Positions 1 through 8,283 of a DNA stretch of 51,472 bases are shown piece after piece. Origin of the DNA: Photobacterium galatheae (GTDB taxonomy: Bacteria; Pseudomonadota; Gammaproteobacteria; Enterobacterales; Vibrionaceae). The notes under the pieces were generated by a model. It did no database searches, was not told the DNA's origin, and saw only the letters and a list, made by a program, of their open reading frames with translations. Positions within the stretch are counted from its first letter, which is position 1. Each line of letters starts with the position of its first letter. Made by a program: the position numbers and the translations under genes. The DNA lies in contig NZ_JMIB01000045.1 in the NCBI RefSeq assembly GCF_000695255.1, positions 1 through 51,472 on the forward strand, written 5' to 3'.

Positions 1-543
1 CAACAAGGCCAACAAGGCCAGGATTCTCAGGCCAAGCAAGCATCAGGTAAAGCGCCCGGTTCAGAAAACAGCCAAAACGCTGCCGGACAGCCATCTGCTG
101 AAGAGGAAAACGGCCAGCAACAAGGATCGCAATCTGCCCGTTCTGCGCAGCAGCAGGGTTCACCGAATCAAGGGGATGATCCTCAGCAAGCATCGCAGCC
201 GAATTCGTCACCGTCCGCAACGGAGCAGCAGTCCAATATCGGGGCTAAACCTATCAGTTCTAAACCTGACACATCGCCTGAGTCTGAGTCTGAACAGCAA
301 GCAAGCACAGTTCAGACTGGCAATGAAGCAAAGGGCGAAAGTGATCAAAATCCAGATGACCAGTTTACTATCGACGATCAAAACAATGCCAAGGGTGATG
401 AAGCCGGCGGCCTGACAGCCAGCAACCCAACCTTAAAAAAATTAGAGCAAATACCAGACAGCACCAGCGAATTAATCCAGGCGCAGATCATGCTACAGGC
501 CAGAGAAAAAGAGACGCCTGATGCACCGGAGAACCGCTGGTAA
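1..543 (+). CDS. C-terminal end of a Bat-operon VWA/TPR protein (partial, 5' end outside window)
   Basis: Frame 1 is open from the first base to TAA at 541-543. The visible 180 residues are a low-complexity Gln/Ser/Pro/Asp linker followed by a short conserved-looking tail ending LQAREKETPDAPENRW. Proteins that precede BatD in gamma-proteobacterial Bat operons (an inner-membrane VWA domain with TPR repeats, BatB/BatC type) commonly end in such a disordered, Gln-rich tail. The stop codon lies 26 bp before the batD start chosen here, so the two genes are probably co-transcribed. The VWA and TPR domains are outside the window; the assignment therefore rests on the tail and on the downstream neighbour. 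Confidence 0.6.
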   Translation, partial: QQGQQGQDSQAKQASGKAPGSENSQNAAGQPSAEEENGQQQGSQSARSAQQQGSPNQGDDPQQASQPNSSPSATEQQSNIGAKPISSKPDTSPESESEQQASTVQTGNEAKGESDQNPDDQFTIDDQNNAKGDEAGGLTASNPTLKKLEQIPDSTSELIQAQIMLQAREKETPDAPENRW

Positions 544-569
544 TGCGTCAACAGCAGCAAGGACACACT

Positions 570-2282
570 ATGAACGCCAAGCATTTCACCTTTATTTCTC
601 AACTCGTCCAGAACCGGGTCTGGGCAGGCGTAATCCTACTCATCGCAAGCTTGCTCTCCTACTCAGCCAACGCTGCGCAGGTTGTGGCGACCGTTTCATC
701 CAATCAGGTAGGTCTCAATGAAATCTTTGAACTGAAAGTCAGTATCGATGACAGTGTCAGTAATAATGCGTTAGACCTGTCCCCATTACAGCAAGACTTC
801 ACTGTCGGCACACCCAGTACCAGCTCTTTCAGTCGCTTTGTGAATGGCTCAGTGACTCGACGGACCGAATGGCGTGTGGCGCTGGCCGCAAAATCTACCG
901 GAAAACTGACGATTCCGGCTTTTCGGATCGGCGCAACCCGCTCTGAACCAATCATCATCACCGTCAGTGATCAGCCAGGTCAAAACAACCCTGCGACCGA
1001 TCTTGCAATTGAAGTGACCGGACGCATGGACAAGGACACTTTGTACGTCGGTGAGAGCCAGATTTATCAGGTTCAGATCAAAATTGGTGATCAACTTGAG
1101 CAGGCCAGTCTCGCTGCCCCCCAAGGCGATGGTATTGATGTCGTCCAGGTGGGCAAAGATCATCAGGCGGACACGGTCATTAATGGACGGCAATATACAA
1201 TCATCAACCGCAAATACCGAATCACTGCCACCAAATCCGGCACCATGACGCTGCAAGGGGCTAAACTGACAGGAACCGCCTTCAAAAGTGGCAGAGGCCG
1301 CGGCTTCGGACTGCGCATTCCCGTCAATATTCAGGCTGAACCAAAACCTTTAACCGTGACAGGAAAACCAGACAGCTATCAGGGGCTCTGGTTGCCTACC
1401 GCGGATCTGCAACTGACACAGCAATGGCAGAACGACAGTGCAGAACTGAAAGTCGGCGAGCCCATTACCCGTGTCCTCACATTAAAAATGAAAGGGACAC
1501 CTCAAAGCCAGTTGCCTGATCTTTCTCTGACTTATCCGGATGCCGTTCGTGTTTACAGCGAAAAGCCGGTCTACAGTCAGGAAAGTGACTATAGCGTCAT
1601 GACCTTGAAGCAAGTGATCATTCCGCGCCAGAGTGGTGCCATCACCCTGCCCGCACTGAAAGTAAACTGGTGGAATACAAAAGATGGGAAACAGCAGCAA
1701 AGTCTGGCCGACGGCAAAACGCTTCAGGTTCAACCAGACAGCCCAGCCAGCTCCCAAACACCGGCAGCCGGCAGCCATGACAATGAGCAATCCCTGCAAA
1801 ATCGCTCCCAGCCTCCTCTGGATAAGCTTTCAGGCAGTGCCGTTCAACAGCAGAGCGCTTCCCCTTTCTGGCCATGGGCAACCTTGATTGTCACTTTACT
1901 CTGGCTCATCACGCTCGTCCTCTGGCTTCGCGCACGCAGATTACTCGCCAAAGCACCTAGGGTGATAACGCCAACTGGCACCTCAGACCAATCAGCGAAA
2001 AACCAACTGATTGCTGCGGTACAGTCACAGGACCCGATACAAATCCAGACTTGTTATCAACGCTGGGATAAATCTCATCTGACGCAAAGCTACCAACAGG
2101 ATTTGGAGACTGAAATTACCAAGATGATGCATGCTTATTACAGTAAATCTCCAACAGCCTGGGATCACAAACCGCTCCTGGCTTTGTTGAAGCAGGAGAT
2201 CAGAGCCAAGCACAATACCGGGCAGCCAGAAGCGCTGGCACCACTCGTCCCAGATTTACCGCCAGTGAGAAGTAAAGGATGA
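570..2282 (+). CDS. batD: BatD-like protein (oxygen-tolerance family membrane protein)
   Basis: This is a large exported protein of the BatD family, which works with MoxR/BatA/BatB proteins at the cell envelope and is linked to stress or aerotolerance; the biochemical role is not settled. A hydrophobic signal segment ends near SANAA, about residue 36. Beta-rich repeat-like domains follow, with motifs such as DTLYVGES typical of the family. One transmembrane helix (WATLIVTLLWLITLVLW) is encoded at about 1870-1925, followed by a cytoplasmic tail. An in-frame ATG at 543 overlaps the upstream stop, but ATG 570 has an AAGGA Shine-Dalgarno 8 nt upstream and is preferred. A terminator follows at 2357. 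Confidence 0.8.
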   Translation: MNAKHFTFISQLVQNRVWAGVILLIASLLSYSANAAQVVATVSSNQVGLNEIFELKVSIDDSVSNNALDLSPLQQDFTVGTPSTSSFSRFVNGSVTRRTEWRVALAAKSTGKLTIPAFRIGATRSEPIIITVSDQPGQNNPATDLAIEVTGRMDKDTLYVGESQIYQVQIKIGDQLEQASLAAPQGDGIDVVQVGKDHQADTVINGRQYTIINRKYRITATKSGTMTLQGAKLTGTAFKSGRGRGFGLRIPVNIQAEPKPLTVTGKPDSYQGLWLPTADLQLTQQWQNDSAELKVGEPITRVLTLKMKGTPQSQLPDLSLTYPDAVRVYSEKPVYSQESDYSVMTLKQVIIPRQSGAITLPALKVNWWNTKDGKQQQSLADGKTLQVQPDSPASSQTPAAGSHDNEQSLQNRSQPPLDKLSGSAVQQQSASPFWPWATLIVTLLWLITLVLWLRARRLLAKAPRVITPTGTSDQSAKNQLIAAVQSQDPIQIQTCYQRWDKSHLTQSYQQDLETEITKMMHAYYSKSPTAWDHKPLLALLKQEIRAKHNTGQPEALAPLVPDLPPVRSKG

Positions 2283-2356
2283 TACGCTGTTCATAGTCCG
2301 ATTTATTTGATCTCTAAAGGATTATGCAGCTTGTTTGTTACATCAATTGCATTCTT

Positions 2357-2384
2357 ATCCTGCCTTCATGGCAGGATTTTTTTT
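2357..2384 (+). terminator. Intrinsic terminator after batD
   Basis: An ATCCTGCC/GGCAGGAT stem with a 5-nt loop is followed by a run of T. It lies 75 bp after the batD stop and probably ends the Bat operon. Confidence 0.85.
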
Positions 2385-2641
2385 AACATTTAACATTCGG
2401 CGTTTTGCGAAGCATTCCACACACCATACTGTCAAAGGCCGGAAAACAGGCGGATTGCTCTAAAAGCAGCAATTTATTATTGATAAGTCGCTCACAAAAC
2501 CAAGTCTCGGGCAAGGTTAATGATGTGTAATCTAAAAGTTTATAAAAAGAAGTGTGGAAATCCATCGATTATCCTGTTACAAAACCACCCGCAAACAACA
2601 TAAAACGCTTCCGAACCAACTCAAAACATTCAGGATGTAGT
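2385..2641. other. Intergenic region upstream of sstT
   Basis: These 257 bp hold no convincing gene. The reading frame of sstT remains open upstream to 2552, but the extra residues are not like the family and lack a good ribosome-binding site. The region presumably contains the sstT promoter; I could not fix a clear -35/-10 pair. Confidence 0.4.
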
Positions 2642-3880
2642 ATGAGTCAACCACAACCATTCCTCGCAAAAATTGCTAATGGCAGTCTGGTTATCCAGAT
2701 TCTTATTGGTATCGTGGCCGGTATCGCCCTTGCTGGTGTGCATACAGAAACCGCATTAAAAGTCGGTTTCCTGGGCGGCCTGTTCGTCAGTGCCCTAAAA
2801 GCTGTTGCCCCTGTGCTAGTATTCATTCTGGTTGCATCTTCAATTGCAAATCAGAAGAAAGGTGCAAACACGAATATGAAACCCATCATCATGCTGTACC
2901 TGTTCGGTACACTGATGGCCGCGCTCACTGCAGTAACCCTGAGTTTCCTTTTCCCGACAACTCTGACTCTGGATGCAGGCACAGCGAATCAGGCAGCACC
3001 GGAAGGGATCGCTGAAGTTCTGAACACACTGCTGTTCAAAGTGGTCGATAACCCGATCAATGCCCTGATGACTGGCAATTACATCGGCATCCTGGCCTGG
3101 GCTGCTGGTTTAGGTTTCGCCCTGCATTCAGCTTCAGATGCAACAAAGCAAGTTTTCCATGACATGTCTAACGGCGTTACGCTGATCGTCCGTTTTGTCA
3201 TTCGTCTGGCACCAATTGGTATCTTCGGTCTGGTGGCAGATACTTTTGCAAAAACCGGCTTTAGCGAGCTTGGTAACTACGCTCAGCTACTGGGTATACT
3301 ACTGGGTTCCATGGCAATCATCGCCTTCGTTGTCAACCCAGCGATTGTTCTCTTCAAAACCAAGCAAAACCCATACCCTCTGGTTCTGAAGTGTGTGCGT
3401 GAAAGTGGTATCACCGCTTTCTTCACGCGGAGTTCAGCTGCGAACATCCCAGTGAACATGCAACTGTGTAAAGAGCTGGATCTGCATGAAGACACTTATT
3501 CTGTCTCAATCCCACTGGGTGCAACCATCAACATGGCGGGTGCAGCAATCACGATTACCGTACTGACGCTGGCTGCCGTCAATACACTGGGTATTCAGGT
3601 TGATCTGTTCACTGCCCTGCTGCTGAGCGTTGTGGCTGCTGTTTCAGCTTGTGGTGCTTCCGGCGTTGCAGGTGGTTCTCTGCTGCTGATTCCACTGGCA
3701 TGCAGCCTGTTCGGTATTTCGAACGAAGTTGCGATGCAGGTTGTTGCTGTTGGCTTTATCATCGGTGTGATTCAAGACTCTGCTGAAACTGCACTCAACA
3801 GCTCAACCGACGTTATCTTCACAGCGGCAGCATGCCGTGCTGCTGAAGCTCAGGGTGCCGCGCAAACCGCGAAAGCCTAA
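2642..3880 (+). CDS. sstT: Serine/threonine:Na+ symporter SstT
   Basis: This is a dicarboxylate/amino acid:cation symporter (DAACS family) of the inner membrane that takes up serine and threonine with sodium. It has about 413 residues, the normal SstT length, and is hydrophobic throughout. The serine-rich segment [12 protein letters not shown], followed by [16 protein letters not shown], matches the reentrant-loop/TM7 signature of the family, and the sequence [17 protein letters not shown] near the end is typical of SstT. The start at 2642 has AGGA 7 nt upstream and begins [11 protein letters not shown], as in other SstT proteins. It is probably monocistronic, flanked by terminators at 2357 and 3921. 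Confidence 0.93.
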   Translation: MSQPQPFLAKIANGSLVIQILIGIVAGIALAGVHTETALKVGFLGGLFVSALKAVAPVLVFILVASSIANQKKGANTNMKPIIMLYLFGTLMAALTAVTLSFLFPTTLTLDAGTANQAAPEGIAEVLNTLLFKVVDNPINALMTGNYIGILAWAAGLGFALHSASDATKQVFHDMSNGVTLIVRFVIRLAPIGIFGLVADTFAKTGFSELGNYAQLLGILLGSMAIIAFVVNPAIVLFKTKQNPYPLVLKCVRESGITAFFTRSSAANIPVNMQLCKELDLHEDTYSVSIPLGATINMAGAAITITVLTLAAVNTLGIQVDLFTALLLSVVAAVSACGASGVAGGSLLLIPLACSLFGISNEVAMQVVAVGFIIGVIQDSAETALNSSTDVIFTAAACRAAEAQGAAQTAKA

Positions 3881-3920
3881 CCCTTCAGCTTACTATCTGA
3901 GACAGCAGATAGCTTAAACA

Positions 3921-3947
3921 AACGGCGACCCAAGGGTCGCCGTTTTG
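3921..3947 (+). terminator. Intrinsic terminator after sstT
   Basis: AACGGCGACCC and GGGTCGCCGTT form a near-perfect stem with a tiny loop, followed by TTTT. It lies 40 bp after sstT and, being symmetric, may also serve the leftward gene ending at 3981. Confidence 0.85.
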
Positions 3948-3980
3948 ACATCTGTACCTGCCCATCAATGAGCAATGCGA

Positions 3981-4172
3981 TTAATTTTGCAGAGATTCCA
4001 ACTGCTTGTTCAGCGCATCTGTCGCATCGGCTGCCTGATCACCCATATCTTCCAGCAAATCATGTGCTTCTTCCATCGGACGCGAGTCAAGCATATCTTC
4101 GATCTGATCTTTATACGCCACACCGATATAAATCCCCAGACCCACCAGAGCAATCGCAATATATTTCAACAT
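3981..4172 (-). CDS. Small conserved-type membrane-anchored protein (63 aa), function unknown
   Basis: The protein has an N-terminal transmembrane helix (LKYIAIALVGLGIYIGVAY, residues 2-20) and an acidic, probably helical tail (residues 21-63) rich in Asp and Glu. A GAGATA-type ribosome-binding site precedes the ATG. It is convergent with sstT and shares the terminator region. I do not recognise a family function. The clean architecture and ribosome-binding site make it more likely to be real than two rightward ORFs that overlap it on the other strand. Confidence 0.6.
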   Translation of the reverse strand: MLKYIAIALVGLGIYIGVAYKDQIEDMLDSRPMEEAHDLLEDMGDQAADATDALNKQLESLQN

Positions 4173-4373
4173 GTTTTATCTCGCTGTAATAAAGGGCCTA
4201 CAACCCCTGAAAATGTTCAGAAACATTATAACGATATCACAAATAAGAAACGTGGAAGCTTGCTTCCAGAATCGAGTTCCCACAGAGGAGCCTGACCACC
4301 TGAATCCACAGTTTCTGCCCAGATCTCAATTCACGGAACAGGCCTGCCACCATGATCGCTACAGGCAATTATT

Positions 4374-4565
4374 GGGACAGGCACCCTTTCCGAGCTAGCA
4401 ACACAGGGGAAGTTAACGGGACAGACACCTCTTCCGAGCCTGTAACACAGGGGAAATTCACGGGACAGGCACCCTTTCCGAGCCTGCAACGCAGGGAAAA
4501 ATCACGGGACAGACACCCTTCCCAAGCTAGCAACACAGGCGAAGTTGACGGGACAGACACGCTTT
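4374..4565. repeat. Array of four 44-bp tandem repeats plus a partial fifth
   Basis: The motif GGGACAG(A/G)CACC begins at 4374, 4418, 4462, 4506 and 4550, an exact 44-bp spacing. Each unit continues with a CTTCCGAGCC/T-AGCAACACAGG-GAA core; the fifth unit stops after 16 bp. The period is not a multiple of 3 and the units contain internal substitutions, so this is not a coding repeat. It lies between the small membrane gene and the terminator of the next leftward operon. Function is unknown. Confidence 0.85.
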
Positions 4566-4631
4566 AGAAATGAGACCCAAAGGCTACCTGAACGTTTGGC
4601 AAGAATGACTGCATCACCTGAGAAACAACGA

Positions 4632-4657
4632 CAAAGCCCACGCGAACGTGGGCTTTG
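4632..4657. terminator. Bidirectional-looking intrinsic terminator
   Basis: CAAAGCCCACG and CGTGGGCTTTG form a perfect 11-bp stem with a 4-nt loop. It lies about 58 bp after the stop of the leftward cysteine desulfurase-like gene, whose transcript it probably ends. Confidence 0.75.
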
Positions 4658-4714
4658 ATAGAAATGGCTTGAATAGAAGCCTGTGACAGATTGTTCAGCA
4701 ATACGCTGTAATAA

Positions 4715-5956
4715 TTATTTTGTTTTTAAAAATGGAGACAACGCATCAAACAGCTGGTCGATTTCTTCTTGGGTGTTGTAATGCATAAAACCAATACGAA
4801 TCACACCACCGCTTTCAAGGATACCCAACTGCCGACAAAGGCCTAATGCATAAAAATGACCGTTCCAAACGCACATGTTCTGCTGACCGAGGCGGGATGC
4901 TATATCCGATGGAGGAACATCTTCAACCCGAATCGCGAAAGTCGGGGTACGTTCTGCGAGTCGCGTCTCATCCTCTATCCCATACATTGTGATATTGCTG
5001 AATTTTTTGACCCAATTCAGAAAATGCTCACTCAAGGCTTCTTCATGCCTTTGATACTGCGCATAGCTGGATTCCAGTCGCTGACGCAGACTCTGTTCAG
5101 GTGCACCCCACTGGGCAAGGTAGTCGATGGCTGCAATCACACCGGCCAACCCTTCAAAGTTCTGTGTACCGGTTTCAAAACGTCCGGGACCAATATCGGT
5201 CGCGGGTTCCACTTTGTAGGGTTTCAGCGTTTGCAGCCACTGAGGGGCCACATAAGCAATCCCGACATGGGGGCCAAAAAATTTATAGGCCGAGCATGCC
5301 AGGAAGTCACAACCTAACGCCTGAACATCCACCAGTTTATGTGGCGCATAATGAACCGCATCCACATACACCTTCGCCCCGACACGATGCGCGGCTTCAA
5401 CAATCCGCGCAACATCCACCAGCGAACCGGTTGTATTCGAGGCATAAGTCACGGCAACCAGGCGCGTTTTCTCACTCAGTAACGACTCAAAATGTGCATA
5501 ATCCAGCGTACAGTCATCTTCATGGACACGAACCTGATGCACCAGCACGCCTTTGTCGTCCGCAGCCTGCTGCCAGCTAGACACATTGGAATAGTGATCC
5601 AAAGAAGTCACAATCACTTCATCTCCCTGCTGCCAGTCACGCGAGATCGCACGGCTGAGCTGGAAGGTCAGCGAAGTCATGTTTGCGCCAAAGATAATAT
5701 TGTCTGGCGATGACGCATTTAACAGCGCCTGCGCCGCCTGACGGGCAGACGCCATCAGTGACACCGTCACTTCACTGGAGAAAAAAGCGCCGCCCAGATT
5801 TGAGTTGTAACGGCCCAGATAATCTGTCATCGCCTGAAGCACCGTGGAAGGCACCTGCGATCCCCCCGGACCATCAAAGAAATATACAGGCTCGCCATTC
5901 ACCTGCTGATTCAATGCCGGAAACTGCTGGCGTACCTTCGCCACCTCAAAGTGCAT
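4715..5956 (-). CDS. Cysteine desulfurase-like class V aminotransferase (VC1184 type)
   Basis: This is a PLP-dependent fold-type I enzyme of the class V aminotransferase group, 413 residues. The PLP lysine is Lys225 in the motif CSAYKFFGPH, and Asp199-Ala-Val-His202 (VYVDAVH) provides the cofactor-pairing Asp. The N-terminal FFDGPGGSQVP motif is characteristic of the cysteine desulfurase-like subfamily known from Vibrio (VC1184). The catalytic mobile Cys loop of true NifS/IscS enzymes is not evident, so the substrate is uncertain. It is the second gene of a leftward pair and overlaps the 2OG-Fe dioxygenase gene by 11 bp, implying coupled translation and related substrates. Confidence 0.85.
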   Translation of the reverse strand: MHFEVAKVRQQFPALNQQVNGEPVYFFDGPGGSQVPSTVLQAMTDYLGRYNSNLGGAFFSSEVTVSLMASARQAAQALLNASSPDNIIFGANMTSLTFQLSRAISRDWQQGDEVIVTSLDHYSNVSSWQQAADDKGVLVHQVRVHEDDCTLDYAHFESLLSEKTRLVAVTYASNTTGSLVDVARIVEAAHRVGAKVYVDAVHYAPHKLVDVQALGCDFLACSAYKFFGPHVGIAYVAPQWLQTLKPYKVEPATDIGPGRFETGTQNFEGLAGVIAAIDYLAQWGAPEQSLRQRLESSYAQYQRHEEALSEHFLNWVKKFSNITMYGIEDETRLAERTPTFAIRVEDVPPSDIASRLGQQNMCVWNGHFYALGLCRQLGILESGGVIRIGFMHYNTQEEIDQLFDALSPFLKTK

Positions 5957-6596
5957 AGTTTGTCTCCCGAGCCGTCAGGACAAACAGGTCCATGTAACCT
6001 TGCTGATCTTGCTTCACCGCTTTGATCGGACGCGCGTTATGCCAGAGCTGATTATCCGCCAGAATGGCCACCTCACCCTGCTCCAGTTCCATACTCAGAA
6101 TCGGCAAATCATCTTTCGTCTTGTACACCATGAACTCACCCCCTTCGATGTTTTCACGGCCAAAACCAATCACGGCAATATGATCGAAGCCATCCTGATG
6201 GACCCCTTCCGGCGCAACCTGAGTTTCTCCGTCCAGTGCAGCAATGCGAATCTGATGAATTTCAATTTCCTGATCGTCAGACAAGGCATTGGCACGCTTG
6301 AACACTTCACACATCTCACGCATACCTGCACTGTAAATGATGCTGTCTTCCAGTGGTTCAAACGTACGGGCCACATTGCCCTGAAAGTGATTGATATCGT
6401 CCGACTGCATAAATGATCTTTGCGGCAGATGCTCAATACCATTCGTGGTCGTTCTCACAATCGAATAACGACGCAGACGATACTCACCGTCAGCATGGCC
6501 TGTTTTTGGTAGGTGATTAAACGAAGGGGAAAGGTCGCTAATGGCCTGTCCACTGAGTTGGGTAAGTTGAAGGGTACGATCCACTGAAACACTCAT
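5946..6596 (-). CDS. 2-oxoglutarate/Fe(II)-dependent dioxygenase family protein
   Basis: A non-haem iron oxygenase of the 2OG-Fe_Oxy_2 group (the group that includes BsmA-like proteins and some free-amino-acid hydroxylases). The iron triad is visible as His133-Gln-Asp135 (GVHQDGFDH) and His186 (LWHNARP), with Arg189 placed to bind 2-oxoglutarate. The length is 216 residues from ATG 6596, which has an AGAGGAG ribosome-binding site; a longer frame to 6635 has no such site. It overlaps the downstream desulfurase-like gene. A joint pathway, for instance modification of an amino acid followed by PLP chemistry, is inference. Confidence 0.8.
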   Translation of the reverse strand: MSVSVDRTLQLTQLSGQAISDLSPSFNHLPKTGHADGEYRLRRYSIVRTTTNGIEHLPQRSFMQSDDINHFQGNVARTFEPLEDSIIYSAGMREMCEVFKRANALSDDQEIEIHQIRIAALDGETQVAPEGVHQDGFDHIAVIGFGRENIEGGEFMVYKTKDDLPILSMELEQGEVAILADNQLWHNARPIKAVKQDQQGYMDLFVLTARETNYAL

Positions 6597-7106
6597 TGCA
6601 TCTGCTCCTCTTAGCAAGCGCCACATCCTTAGCACACCCTGAATCTTTCAGAGCGTCCGTCTCAGCCTGCACGACAATGCAAACATCGATTAACAATTTC
6701 TTTACACGAGAGGATAAAGAAAAATTCGATTTTGCCAACCTCTTGCAGATGTAAACTTCATCAATTTGATTAAATTTAGTTAATAAGTCTAACCAAGTGA
6801 AAAACACTGGCCTAAAAAACCAGATACCTCAATCACACCCTTGAAAAACCAGAGTTCTTTGCTATACAGGAAATTAAGTTATTGATATTTAATGACTTCC
6901 GAAATTGATTCACCTCATGAAAGCTATCTCAGATCACATCAAATACCAGTTCATTATGCTGAATGTGATAAAAATCCCATTCAAAATATTGTTATGACGT
7001 TGAATCCTGATGTGATATTCGAATGAAGAAAGCCCCTGCCGTGAACCCGGATGGCTCACGGCGGAAGGCAAACATTGGAGGACTTCAAGGAGAATGGAGG
7101 ATTGTG
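6597..7106. other. Non-coding region between two leftward genes
   Basis: About 510 bp without a convincing gene. A rightward ORF beginning at 7023 lies mostly antisense to the His-rich secreted gene and looks like a shadow. A 7-bp perfect stem (GCCGTGA/TCACGGC, 7038-7062) could be the terminator of the His-rich gene. The AT-rich stretch 6700-6990 probably carries the promoter of the dioxygenase/desulfurase operon, but I cannot assign boxes with confidence. Confidence 0.45.
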
Positions 7107-7454
7107 TTATGGACGTTGCGAGCTGTAAACGTACTTGTCACCGGATTGCTTGTAAAAAGCATTGTCGATAATGGCGTAGGTTATTCCGGATATCACTGCA
7201 AAAGTCACCAGTTCAGGCAAGTTCGATCTGTGATATTCTCGGCGCGGACGTTCATGAACCACAACAACATCGTGATGGTGATAATGGTGATGACGTCTCG
7301 GCTTATGATAGTAATGTTTATGTCTGTGTTTATGTCTGTGCTTATCGTACTTTCGATGTTCATAACCATGCCCATGATCTCTGCCACCATGAGCCCAACT
7401 GATTGCTGGCATGACCAAAGACAGGCACAGCGCACCAATCCATAGATTTTTCAT
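7107..7454 (-). CDS. Small secreted histidine-rich protein
   Basis: A 115-residue protein with a clear signal peptide (MKNLWIGALCLSLVMPAISWA, cleavage before HGG, residue 22). The mature N-terminal half is strikingly rich in His, Lys, Arg and Tyr (for example HRHKHRHKHYYHK and HHHYHHH), then a short hydrophobic segment (VTFAVISGITYAII) and a polar tail. Such composition suggests periplasmic metal binding (Zn, Ni or Cu), but no family function is known to me. It is a stand-alone gene; no metal transporter is adjacent. Confidence 0.65.
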   Translation of the reverse strand: MKNLWIGALCLSLVMPAISWAHGGRDHGHGYEHRKYDKHRHKHRHKHYYHKPRRHHHYHHHDVVVVHERPRREYHRSNLPELVTFAVISGITYAIIDNAFYKQSGDKYVYSSQRP

Positions 7455-7597
7455 TGAATGCCACCTGTTTTATTGTCTATTGCATTTATGTACAGCGTAC
7501 ATATCGCTTGGTAAACCAGTGTCAATATCAGGTAAAGCTTAAGTAAAATCACGCAACATTCGTTCAACACTCTGCATATCACATAGAATCGACACAG

Positions 7598-8188
7598 ATG
7601 CCTGAAAATAACGACAAGATCACCGAAGAACCTGTATTAGTTCGCCATCACCAGATTGGATTGGGTTGCCCCGACTTCACTTTCGCAGCCTATATCGAAA
7701 ACCGTCCGGATATGCCAGGCATGGCAACACTCGATCAATTGCAACCCGCGATACCGGGAGAAATTCACAGTATTGGTCAGGCCTGCGGCAACGGCTGGCG
7801 AAAAGTGTTTAATGTGTATGCAAAACTCATGTTCGCACTGGATAACCGGCAATTTTCCTACACGGCACACATGCCAAGCTGGCAGCACTACCGAGACCAC
7901 TTTTTACTTCAATCCTCCAGCCAGACGGCACTGCTTTTCAGCCCGCCCAATCTGATAGCAGTGCCTGACGAGGCTTGCAGCCCCAAATATCACATCATCA
8001 TGGGACGGACGTACGCCAAAAAGTTGATCAGCACTGGCCAACTGACCGCTCCCCTGATCTGGCTGGACCACGAATTTGCCATCAATCGCGAGCATCGGCT
8101 GGTGGTCTGTCCATATTTCGATTACCGGCAACTTTCCAACATCAAGATCGAACGCTTAGCAGCAATACTCGCAGAGTTTGGGAACTGA
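7598..8188 (+). CDS. Conserved hypothetical cytoplasmic protein
   Basis: A 196-residue soluble protein without signal peptide or transmembrane segment. It has several Trp/His/Tyr-rich blocks (WRKVFNVYAKLMFAL, IIMGRTYAKKLI, LIWLDHEFAINREHRLVVCPYFDYRQL) suggestive of a conserved globular domain. It resembles a protein I recall only as a Vibrionaceae domain of unknown function. No strong Shine-Dalgarno is visible before ATG 7598. It is followed by the antiporter gene in the same direction after 95 bp. No function can be given. Confidence 0.6.
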   Translation: MPENNDKITEEPVLVRHHQIGLGCPDFTFAAYIENRPDMPGMATLDQLQPAIPGEIHSIGQACGNGWRKVFNVYAKLMFALDNRQFSYTAHMPSWQHYRDHFLLQSSSQTALLFSPPNLIAVPDEACSPKYHIIMGRTYAKKLISTGQLTAPLIWLDHEFAINREHRLVVCPYFDYRQLSNIKIERLAAILAEFGN

Positions 8189-8283
8189 GAAAAAAGCGAA
8201 ACAACCCAAAAATTAAAAACATCTATGCTTTTAAATCTATGCTTTTAAAGTGTCTGTCCTGATTCTGGCGGTCTGGGGGCTGT

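Noticed and set aside
4374..4565. Possible CRISPR array
   Set aside because: The 44-bp units follow one another directly, with no variable spacers, and no cas genes are present.
7023..7445. Rightward 140-aa ORF
   Set aside because: It is antisense to the His-rich gene, which has a clear signal peptide and biased composition; the Met/Val-rich product is the complement of His codons.
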